DNA of 45,332 nt from contig CALCIA010000247.1 in assembly GCA_937907435.1 (NCBI GenBank), positions 1 through 45,332 of the forward strand. The letters are read 5' to 3'. Position 1 is the stretch's first letter, and every line of letters starts with the position of its first letter. Positions 26,435 through 34,165 of this stretch are shown piece by piece. Position numbers and translations under genes: made by a program. Source of the DNA: an uncultured Actinomycetes bacterium. Lineage in GTDB: Bacteria > Actinomycetota > Thermoleophilia > Solirubrobacterales > 70-9. The notes below the pieces were generated by a model that saw only the letters and a program-made list of their open reading frames with translations, did no database searches and was not told the origin of the DNA.

Positions 26435-27982
26435 GTGGAATCCGTCCAGGAATTCTTCTTCAACTGGTATCCCGTCTTCGGCGTCGTCTTCATGGCGATG
26501 CTGCTGTTCGTCTTCCTGCGCCTCATGCGCACGACGATCGGCTCGACCAAGCCGGAGACGGTCAAGGCCGCGAAGGGCCGGCCGGTCGCCTGGGAGGAGG
26601 TCCAGGGGGTCGACGCCGCCAAGGACGAGCTGATGGACGTCGCCGAGTGGCTGCGCGAACCCGACCGCTTCGGCGCGCTCGGCGCCAAGGCCCCACGCGG
26701 CGTCCTCCTCTACGGCCCGCCCGGCACCGGCAAGACGATGCTCGCCCGCGCCGTCGCCGCCCAGGCCGGAGTCGACTTCTTCGCCGCCTCGGGCTCGAGC
26801 TTCGTCGAGATGTTCGTCGGCCGCGGCGCCGCCCGCATCCGCCGTCTCTTCAAGGAGGCGCGCAAGTCGGGGCGCGCGGTGATCTTCATCGACGAGCTCG
26901 ACGCGGTCGGCGGCCACCGCTCCGGCGGCGGCGGTGACGGCGGCACGAGCGAGCGCGAGCAGGCGCTGAACCAGCTCCTGGTCGAGCTCGACGGTTTCGA
27001 GAAGGAGAACGGGACCGTGATCGTCCTCGCCGCCTCCAACAACGTCGACAAGCTCGACGCGGCGCTGCTGCGGCCGGGCCGCTTCGACCGCCAGGTGCTG
27101 GTCGCGCCGCCCGACCGCGATGGCCGCGAGGCGATCCTCCGCGCCCACGCCGAGGGCAAGCCGCTCGCCGCCGACCTCGACCTGCGCGACGTCGCCCGCA
27201 AGACGACCGGGATGACCGGCGCCCAGCTCGCCAACGCGCTGAACGAGGCGGCGATGCTGGCCGGGCGCGCGGGCAACGCGGAGATCCACCGGGTCGAAAT
27301 CGACGAGGCGCTGCTGCGCCAGTCAGTCGGCTCCCAGCAGGCGCGCCGGCTCAGCCCCAAGGAGCGCCGCATCGTCGCCTACCACGAGGCCGGCCACGCG
27401 CTCTGCCGCAAGCTGCTCGGGCTCGACCCGCCGGAGATCCTCTCGATCGTCCCCCGCGGCCCGGCGCTCGGCTTCGTCGGCCACTCGCCGCGGGAGGACA
27501 GCTACCTGAAGTCCCGCGACGAACTCGTCGACGAGGTGGTCACGCTGCTCGGCGGGCGCGCCGCCGAGGAAGAGGTCTTCGGCGAGTCCTACTCGGGGGC
27601 GGTCGACGACCTCGCCCGCGTGCACATGGTCTGCAAGCAGATGGTCGGCGAGTTCGGCATGGGCGTGGCGATCGACCCCGACGGCCCGCCGCCGATCGCG
27701 ATGCCGACCGGCGATTACGCGGTCTCCGACTCGACCCGCCGCGATGTCGACCTTGCCTCGATGACCCTCGCCCGCGAGTCCCACCGCCGCGCCCGCGCCC
27801 TCCTCTCGGCCAACCGCAAATGCCTCGACGACCTCGCCGAGACCGCCCTCGACCGCGAGACCCTCAGCCGCGAGGAGCTCGACGAGATCTTCTCCCGCCA
27901 CACCCTCCGCGGCCTGGTCGACCAGAAGGGCTCCTCAGTGGCCATGGTCGCCATGTCCCGCCTCCGCCACCCCGACGCGTAA
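26435..27982 (+). CDS. FtsH-like AAA+ zinc protease with short N-terminus
   Basis: 515 residues against about 610-650 for usual FtsH. Only one membrane helix (about 12-31) replaces the two helices and periplasmic domain. Then Walker A GPPGTGKT (94-101), Walker B VIFIDELDAVG (149-159), arginine-finger region LLRPGRFDRQ, and zinc motif HEAGH (317-321) with the third-ligand region YSGAVDDLARV. It should unfold and degrade membrane or soluble substrates from the cytoplasmic side. An in-frame TAA directly precedes the GTG start and only 128 bases separate it from the previous gene, so the short N-terminus is not a start-call error. The C-tail is short. Likely a paralogue of the housekeeping FtsH. 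Confidence 0.92.
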   Translation: MESVQEFFFNWYPVFGVVFMAMLLFVFLRLMRTTIGSTKPETVKAAKGRPVAWEEVQGVDAAKDELMDVAEWLREPDRFGALGAKAPRGVLLYGPPGTGKTMLARAVAAQAGVDFFAASGSSFVEMFVGRGAARIRRLFKEARKSGRAVIFIDELDAVGGHRSGGGGDGGTSEREQALNQLLVELDGFEKENGTVIVLAASNNVDKLDAALLRPGRFDRQVLVAPPDRDGREAILRAHAEGKPLAADLDLRDVARKTTGMTGAQLANALNEAAMLAGRAGNAEIHRVEIDEALLRQSVGSQQARRLSPKERRIVAYHEAGHALCRKLLGLDPPEILSIVPRGPALGFVGHSPREDSYLKSRDELVDEVVTLLGGRAAEEEVFGESYSGAVDDLARVHMVCKQMVGEFGMGVAIDPDGPPPIAMPTGDYAVSDSTRRDVDLASMTLARESHRRARALLSANRKCLDDLAETALDRETLSREELDEIFSRHTLRGLVDQKGSSVAMVAMSRLRHPDA

Positions 27983-28022
27983 CGGATCCGCGCGCCCTTC
28001 ACGCGCTTTCCGTCACACCCCA

Positions 28023-28079
28023 CCTGTCGATGGGCCGAAAACCCGACACATAGTCCGGTTTTCGGCCCATCGGCACAGG
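28023..28079. terminator. 16-bp hairpin after the FtsH-like gene
   Basis: Arms 28028-28043 and 28057-28072 pair perfectly (GATGGGCCGAAAACC core). The stem can extend outward with CCTGT/ACAGG across a 2-base bulge and inward with GAC/GTC. It lies 41 bases past the FtsH stop and before the next gene; probable terminator. Confidence 0.75.
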
Positions 28080-28101
28080 GGTCCCGGCAAACTGTGAAGG
28101 G

Positions 28102-28395
28102 ATGGCGGAGAAGGCGAGGTGGTGGACGATGCGGCCGGCGTCGAATCTCAAGCCGGCTACTTATCGGTGTCCGTTTTGTGGGAAGCACCTCGCTTCGATG
28201 TCGGAGCACGTGTTGATCGCGCCGGAGGACGACCGATCGAAGCGGCGACACGCACACATGGAGTGTGTGCGGAAGGCTCGGGCGGCGGGGAACCTGCCGA
28301 CGCGGGACGAGTGGCTCGCGGCGGAGCGTGGGCCGCGGCCGTCCTTGGGGACACGCATGCGCCGGCTCTTCGGGGGTAAGAAGGCCGACAAATGA
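28102..28395 (+). CDS. Small zinc-ribbon-like protein
   Basis: 97 residues. CPFCGKHL near residue 23, followed by SEHVLIAPED and HAHMEC, gives a Cys2-His/Cys arrangement that probably binds zinc. The tail is basic (RMRRLFGGKK). Function unknown; nucleic-acid binding is one possibility. ATG 28102 has GAAGGG just upstream. Its last codons overlap the next gene (ATGA). Confidence 0.7.
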   Translation: MAEKARWWTMRPASNLKPATYRCPFCGKHLASMSEHVLIAPEDDRSKRRHAHMECVRKARAAGNLPTRDEWLAAERGPRPSLGTRMRRLFGGKKADK

Positions 28396-28835
28396 GACAG
28401 ATCCGCATCCTCTCCTCACTCGTCCTCGTCGCCTGCGCCCTCTGCGCGACGGTTGCCACCACGGCCGGAGCGGCCGCCAACCCCGTCCTCGGCGCCAAGG
28501 CCTTCGCCGCGCCTTACGGCAAGGGCTTCGGCACCGCCGAACCGCGCGAAATCTTCAACGGCGGCGACCCGAGCGGCTCGGTCACCCACATCAAGTGGCG
28601 CGGCTGGGGCAACTCAACCGCGATCGGCCGCGGCCTCAATCCCATCTTCAAGCCGCACGGCGGCTACTACCGCAAGCTCGCGCGCATCGAGCTGCGGGCC
28701 ACCGACCTCGGCAAGTGCGGCAAGCGTGCCGCCTACACCCGCCTCGAAGTCCGCGTCCCCAAGCACCCAGGCGGCAAGCTCGGCAAGTGGTTCTCCTGGT
28801 CCGGCGCGAAGTCGCTCTGCAAGTCGCCGTTCTGA
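28392..28835 (+). CDS. Small secreted protein
   Basis: 147 residues. A clear signal peptide (ILSSLVLVACALCATVATTAGA) is followed by a basic, Gly/Trp-rich domain (HIKWRGWGNSTAIGRG) with two cysteines near the end (DLGKCGKR and KSLCKSPF) that may form a disulphide. Family not recognised by function. The ATG overlaps the zinc-ribbon gene stop by 4 bases, so the two are co-translated although one is cytoplasmic and the other exported. Confidence 0.7.
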   Translation: MRQIRILSSLVLVACALCATVATTAGAAANPVLGAKAFAAPYGKGFGTAEPREIFNGGDPSGSVTHIKWRGWGNSTAIGRGLNPIFKPHGGYYRKLARIELRATDLGKCGKRAAYTRLEVRVPKHPGGKLGKWFSWSGAKSLCKSPF

Positions 28836-28851
28836 GCAGGGCCCGGTCAGG

Positions 28852-28959
28852 TCAGCCGGTCACGGCGAAGGTGCCGAAAGCAGATACACCTTCCGCCAGC
28901 ACGACGAACTTCAACAGGGAATCGGTCGTGGACGCGCCGGTCGAACCGTAATCAGCACT
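28852..28959 (-). pseudogene. C-terminal remnant of a collagen-like protein paralogue
   Basis: About 35 codons ending LAEGVSAFGTFAVTG and stop align with the C-terminus of the intact neighbour at 29158-29982, which ends LEEGAGAWGTWAVTG; GAST follows the preceding glycine-rich stretch in both. Upstream of the aligned part (28960-29157) I see no collagen triplets or N-terminal segment, so only the tail survives. An open frame continues to 29070 but does not resemble the family. The rest of this 322-base gap holds nothing else I can support. Confidence 0.6.
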
Positions 28960-29157
28960 TCCGATCGGCGAGATTCCAGCAACTCCCACTTTGAGTTCCG
29001 AGGCTCTCTGCCGGGGATGGCCCCAGGCATGACCGGAGTGCGCCCGAGAGCCACCGGGAGTCATGCTCATCGTGAAATCCGTAGTGGTCGATCGGTGTGA
29101 CCCGCCGCCATACTCCCACCGATCACGGGGTACGGCGGAGGGTCACCCAGCCAGCAC

Positions 29158-29982
29158 CTAGCCGGTCACCGCCCAGGTGCCCCAGGCGCCCGCCCCTTCT
29201 TCGAGGACCAACATGGCCAGGACCGCACCGGCGGTAGAGGCACCTGGGGTCCCGTTGGAACCACTGGCGGTATAGATGCTCTTCTCTACGGAGACACCTT
29301 CATTTCCACCGGCGTATACGCAGAGATTTCCGGAGTCGGCCTTGGGATGTTCGGCCGTCCCACCAGTGCAACCGACAGGGGCGGTTTCTCCGGTTCCGAT
29401 GAAGTGGACATGGCTTTCATCGAGACCCTGGGCGAGTGGGATGGCGAACGAGATCGGGGCAAGCAGCGGTTTTCCGATGGCTTCCACCGGGCTCATCGCC
29501 GGGCCGAAGTAGGTCCCCACCGACCAGCTGCCGGTCTCGGTGGAACTTTTCGGAAGAGTTCCGCCAGCGGTCCAGGGTTCCCCGTCTTTCCCGGCCTGCC
29601 CTGCTGCGCCGTTACAAATTTCGAGCGGTTCGCCACTGCCTTCAACTTCAACGGTGATGCCACCTTCGGCGCATCCCGAGGCCGTTTCACTGAGGGCCAC
29701 GGACCTGCCGTTGCCCCCGCTCTTGCCGGCTTCGCCCGGAGCGCCGTCGAGGCCGTTCAGGCCGTCCTTGCCGGTCGCCCCGGCAGGACCCTGTGGGCCA
29801 ACTGGTCCTTGGGCAGCGTATCTCTTGGCTTCGTTCTTGGCGATCCCTCTTACTTCCTTCTTTTGCTTGCCGCTGAGCCCGCCCCCGGCGGCATAAGCAC
29901 CACCCACCAAGGCCGCGAGCAAGGCAACGATCGCGACAACCAGGCCAGCCTTCCCGAATGGTTCACGAAGATGTCCAAACAT
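29158..29982 (-). CDS. Collagen-like surface protein
   Basis: 274 residues. N-terminal membrane segment (AGLVVAIVALLAALVGGAYAA), a helical linker (SGKQKKEVRGIAKNEAKRYA), 10-11 Gly-X-Y triplets (GPVGPQGPAGATGKDG and on) and a C-terminal domain of about 150 residues with several cysteines, ending GTWAVTG. ATG 29982 has GGAGG about 9 bases upstream. It probably projects from the cell surface; function unknown. It follows the 1372-residue gene by 64 bases on the same strand and may belong to the same transcript. Confidence 0.85.
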   Translation of the reverse strand: MFGHLREPFGKAGLVVAIVALLAALVGGAYAAGGGLSGKQKKEVRGIAKNEAKRYAAQGPVGPQGPAGATGKDGLNGLDGAPGEAGKSGGNGRSVALSETASGCAEGGITVEVEGSGEPLEICNGAAGQAGKDGEPWTAGGTLPKSSTETGSWSVGTYFGPAMSPVEAIGKPLLAPISFAIPLAQGLDESHVHFIGTGETAPVGCTGGTAEHPKADSGNLCVYAGGNEGVSVEKSIYTASGSNGTPGASTAGAVLAMLVLEEGAGAWGTWAVTG

Positions 29983-30046
29983 ATGTTCACTCCTCCCCCG
30001 GAGCGCCTTCCCTGGTCACTCCAGCTCTGCGACATGGATATCGGGA

Positions 30047-33000
30047 CTAGCCGGAACCCGACTTAGCTCGGTGCGACTTCTTCTTCGCGCGATGCTTCTG
30101 CCCGCAGCTGTTGCGAATCTCCGGGTGCAACTGCGCGACAAGCCCGTTGTGCGCAACGAAGCGGGCGCTGGCGCGCTGCTTCGCTCGGCAGATGTCTTCC
30201 GAGTTTTCGAGCAACCCGTACTTTTTGCCGCCCTTCATTTCGAGAACGAAGCGCGAGACGGGGGCGTCGGGAACGACTTCGAACGTGTTGCGAATGCCGT
30301 GTTGCTTGGTCGTGTCGACCCGCCCGTGGAGCAGGATTCGCACCTGGCCGTTCAGGTCGGCGACCAAGTCGGGGAGCTTGTGGCCGTAGCCGACGCCGAT
30401 GTAGACCGGGCCTTCGAGCGGTTTGTCGAGCAGCGGCGTCCAGGCCTTGGCGTGGCCGTAGATCGAGCGCTTGGGACAGGTGGCGGAGCGCAACTGCGGC
30501 TGGGTGCAGACCTTGTCGAGGTTGCCCTGGTCGAGGAACTCCGAATGCGGCAGGCCGACCTGGGCGCGGGCGATGTTGGCGTAGGCGCCCTGCTTCGGGT
30601 AGCTCACCACCGCCTTCAGCGCCGGGTGGCCGGACCGTCCGGTGGCGCCTTTCAGGTGCAGCTTCAGCTGCGGCTTGAACTTCAGCCGTTCGCAGCCGCC
30701 GACCTGGAAGCGGTCGGAGGCGGCGGCGCTTTCGCCGCCCGGGCCGTGGACGGTGGCTTCGACCGCCATCGGTTCGCAGTTCGTGGGGGACAGGATGAAG
30801 TGGGACCGGTCGATGTTCACCCTGACGTCCCTCACGTCAAGCAGGAGGCCGTGAAGGATCGTCGGGATCGGGTCGCTTTTCACCGTGACCTGAGCGGTTT
30901 CGAGGTCGAGGTAGAGCCCCGAGCGCACCAACACGTTGCCGAGGTCGAACGGTCCGGCGAGGGCCGGGGTGACGATCGCGATCGAGAGCGGCGCGCCCTT
31001 GTAGGGGCCGGCGAGGTAGGCCCGCCCCGTACCGAGGTAGAACGGATCTTCGCCGGCCCCGGCGCCGACCGTGACCGTGCCGATCTGGCTGGCCGCCGGA
31101 CAGGCAGGCGAGGCGACCTCGGCCGCGGCCGCACCTTCAGCTTCGGAGATCGAGGCAAGGGCGGCCTCGGGGCAGTAGGGCACCCCACGTAGGAAGGCGG
31201 TGAGGCCGGGTGGCAGCGAGGCGTCGAGCGCGCTGAAGCGCTGGCTGCCGTCGGCGCGGGAGAGGTTCAAGACAAAGGGGCTCGTCGTCCCCGCGACCGG
31301 GCCGGCGACCCCGGCAGAGAGATGCGGTTCCAAATCCTCATGCGGACATGGACCCCCGTCGGGACCGCGGGCCACCTGGAACGTCGACGTCTGAGAGACC
31401 GTCTCTGCCGAGGTTGGCCGCCGCGGATCGGCGGCGGTCCAGGGCCAAAGCTCGGATTCGATCTGATAGCGCCCACACCGCGGCGGGTTGAGGAGCGGGG
31501 CACGCTGACCGGAGGCGAAGTGCAGCTTCAGTTCGGAGAAGGGCGCCTCGGGATTTTCGACGAAGGTGGTCGTGAGCCGGCCGGTCACCGGGTCGGGCGT
31601 GACCTTGCCGGCCACCTTCAGGAGCAATCCGTCGCGCTTGGATTCAAGATCCATGTACAGAGCGAGAAGCGAGCCGAATGGATTCTTGCCTTGGCTGGCG
31701 ACGTAGACGCTACCCGCGAGCGTGTCGGCGACCAACGGCGTACGCACTTCGGCGGTGCCGATCTTCGATGCCTGTGGACAGCGCACCGGTTCGCCGTCGG
31801 GCACGCCTTCGTGCATCCCGAATTGAGCTTCCCCGCATGCTTCGAGGCCGCTGGCGAGAGCGGGGTTGACCGCCATGCCTTCGGGCAGGGTGACGGTGGC
31901 ACCGGCGAGGTTTGCCTGGGCGATGCCGTCGGCTTCTTCCAGTTCCTCGGTTGGCATCGAGAGCGTGACGTCGAGGCCGGTGGGCGAGTCGGCCCGGTTG
32001 GAGGTCGGTTTCAGCGAGATCCTTGGTTCGAACGGCACCTTGTCGCAGCCGGTGAGCGGCGCGGCAGCGTAGCTTGCTTCGGCGTAGGAGCCGGGGTCTT
32101 CCCAAGTGTCGGCGGAGATGCGGGTCGTGGGCCGCACCGCGCAGCGGGTGGGATTGGTCAGGAACGGGACCAGGCCGGCTCCTGCTTCGTGGGGCCTGCG
32201 ACAACCGGTGAATTCACGTTCTTCCGTCCCTGCGGCCGAGGGGACAAGTGGCTTCGCCCCGAAGCCGCAGAGCACCACCGGCGCCGCGAGCAGTTCGGGG
32301 GTCTTCGGGATGCCGCTGCTCACGAGCGAGATCGCGTAGCCGTCCCCGGGCCGCAGTTCGGGGGTCAAGGTGTAGAGCAGCCTCAGCGTCGGGATCCCGA
32401 AGGCGAATTGGGCGGGCGCCCCGACTTCGGGTTCCACCTCGAATATGGGCTCGTTGTGGAACCAGCCTTCGGGGGTTTCCAGGCTGATCCCGCCGACCAC
32501 GGACTCAGGGGGGCAGCTCGGCGGCAGGGTCGTGACCTGCCGCGTCGACGCACACGGCTTCACCGCCTGGGGGTTGCCGACGAAGCCGCGCGGGGTGTCG
32601 GTGGTCACGATCCGTGGCCGGCCATTCAGCGCGCGAAGCCCGATGATGGTGTTGATGTTGTTGACTTCAGCCGGGATGTGGTCGGTGAACTGAACGTTCG
32701 CGACGGCCGAGAACGGATGCCCGCCCGCCTGGGTGTAGTCGTTGCCGAGGTCGTCGAGAACCTTCGCGAAGAACCCCTCGAAGCCGAAGGGGACCGCGGG
32801 GCCGACGGTGAAGCTGTCTTCGGCGTTCGCAGCTGCGGCACCGCCGCCTGAGACGATCGCCTTCGTCGTCAGGATGTCCGGCGCGTCATGGCCGGGGCGC
32901 TCGATAACTTCGACCGGCGGATAGGAGGACTGCGGCGCCAGGGGGTCGGAGCGGGTGCAGAAGACCCGCGCCGACCGGCTCGAGGTCGGAGCTTCTTTCG

Positions 33001-34165
33001 TGCAGCTCCAGGCCTTGGTGCCGACTTCGGTCCCGATCGCCCTGTAGGCATAGGTTTCCTCGCCGCCCGGGAGCTGCACTTCAAGCGTGATCGGACCCGT
33101 GGTGGTACTGGCGAAACTGAGAAAGGGCAACGTCGCGACGGTCAGAGCGGTGTTGTTGTTGGGTGGTGCCGATTCACCTGGAATCCGGAAAAGGTTTGGG
33201 GAGACCGTCAACACCGTGGCGCCGCCGGGTGCTTCACCGCTTCCGGTGGTGCCGATCGCCTCACACTGGATGTTGGTTTCCACGTCCGGCCCGGACTCAT
33301 AGCGTTCGCCGCTGACTCCTCGCGTCGCGGTGGCGCTCAGCGTCAACGTCGAGGCGCCGACGGCGGTGATCGTCGTCCCGGGCGGCACCCCCCCGCCGAC
33401 GATCTTCTGGCCCACCGCGAAGGAGCCTTCTTCGGTGTTGAGGGAGGTGAGTACGTTGGAGCCCGACGCCGCGTTCGCGGTGCCGAGAGCTTCTAGTTCG
33501 GGAGTGAGTTCGCTGCTGGTGGCCCCGGGGATCGGCACCCCGTTTTTGAGCCACTGGAACGTCCAGCTCGGCGATCCGCTCCAAGAGCCGGCCGGGGGTG
33601 GGCTGCAGGTGCGGGTTCCGAGGCCCCAGATCTGGTGCCCGGGGGCGTTGGCAACCGTCGGCCGAACGTTGGACGCGCCCGCCTGCGCGCTGGGCGCCGG
33701 CGGACTGGAGGGAGGTTCGACCTGCAGCGGCGGGGCGTAGGAGGCGGCCGCTTCGATCGAGTTCTGGCCGAGCACCTCGCACTGCAGGGCGTGGCCTTCG
33801 TCGGCGGCCTGCACGACGTAGGTGCTGGTGGTGGCCGTCGGCTGGGCAGTGGGGCCGGTGGCGGGAGCGCCGTTGCTGAGCCACCGGAAGGTGAAGGATT
33901 GGACGTTGAACCAGCCGTTCACGCCGCCTTCTTTGTAGCGGGCCGAGCAGGTCAGCTCTTCCCCCACCGAGGGACTCATGCCCGCGGTATTGGAGACCGT
34001 CACCTCGTAGACCGCGCGTTCGTCGCCGTGGGTCAGCGGGGTGAAGGTGCGCGCCAGGTTGACGCCGAGTTCGGGCGCCGCCAACGCGCTGGAGGCGCCG
34101 GTGCAGGCTACGAGGGTCGCCAAGGCGGTCGCGGCGAGGAGCTTTGCGTTGATCGAAGGTCTCAT
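30047..34165 (-). CDS. Very large secreted Ig-like repeat protein
   Basis: 1372 residues. Signal peptide (LLAATALATLVACTGASSALA). The N-terminal part has Ig-like segments with FRWLSNGAP and FQWLKNGVPIPGA; the second is interrupted by a beta-rich module (SFAVGQKIVGGGVPPGTTIT). The middle and C-terminal parts are repeated beta-domains with cysteine pairs, such as ATVTLPEGMAVNPALASGLEAC and a later variant. The last 15 residues are basic (RAKKKSHRAK). Its start overlaps the upstream gene stop as TGATG, so the two are coupled. It is an exported surface or matrix protein of unknown function, a type common in Thermoleophilia. Confidence 0.82.
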   Translation of the reverse strand: MRPSINAKLLAATALATLVACTGASSALAAPELGVNLARTFTPLTHGDERAVYEVTVSNTAGMSPSVGEELTCSARYKEGGVNGWFNVQSFTFRWLSNGAPATGPTAQPTATTSTYVVQAADEGHALQCEVLGQNSIEAAASYAPPLQVEPPSSPPAPSAQAGASNVRPTVANAPGHQIWGLGTRTCSPPPAGSWSGSPSWTFQWLKNGVPIPGATSSELTPELEALGTANAASGSNVLTSLNTEEGSFAVGQKIVGGGVPPGTTITAVGASTLTLSATATRGVSGERYESGPDVETNIQCEAIGTTGSGEAPGGATVLTVSPNLFRIPGESAPPNNNTALTVATLPFLSFASTTTGPITLEVQLPGGEETYAYRAIGTEVGTKAWSCTKEAPTSSRSARVFCTRSDPLAPQSSYPPVEVIERPGHDAPDILTTKAIVSGGGAAAANAEDSFTVGPAVPFGFEGFFAKVLDDLGNDYTQAGGHPFSAVANVQFTDHIPAEVNNINTIIGLRALNGRPRIVTTDTPRGFVGNPQAVKPCASTRQVTTLPPSCPPESVVGGISLETPEGWFHNEPIFEVEPEVGAPAQFAFGIPTLRLLYTLTPELRPGDGYAISLVSSGIPKTPELLAAPVVLCGFGAKPLVPSAAGTEEREFTGCRRPHEAGAGLVPFLTNPTRCAVRPTTRISADTWEDPGSYAEASYAAAPLTGCDKVPFEPRISLKPTSNRADSPTGLDVTLSMPTEELEEADGIAQANLAGATVTLPEGMAVNPALASGLEACGEAQFGMHEGVPDGEPVRCPQASKIGTAEVRTPLVADTLAGSVYVASQGKNPFGSLLALYMDLESKRDGLLLKVAGKVTPDPVTGRLTTTFVENPEAPFSELKLHFASGQRAPLLNPPRCGRYQIESELWPWTAADPRRPTSAETVSQTSTFQVARGPDGGPCPHEDLEPHLSAGVAGPVAGTTSPFVLNLSRADGSQRFSALDASLPPGLTAFLRGVPYCPEAALASISEAEGAAAAEVASPACPAASQIGTVTVGAGAGEDPFYLGTGRAYLAGPYKGAPLSIAIVTPALAGPFDLGNVLVRSGLYLDLETAQVTVKSDPIPTILHGLLLDVRDVRVNIDRSHFILSPTNCEPMAVEATVHGPGGESAAASDRFQVGGCERLKFKPQLKLHLKGATGRSGHPALKAVVSYPKQGAYANIARAQVGLPHSEFLDQGNLDKVCTQPQLRSATCPKRSIYGHAKAWTPLLDKPLEGPVYIGVGYGHKLPDLVADLNGQVRILLHGRVDTTKQHGIRNTFEVVPDAPVSRFVLEMKGGKKYGLLENSEDICRAKQRASARFVAHNGLVAQLHPEIRNSCGQKHRAKKKSHRAKSGSG

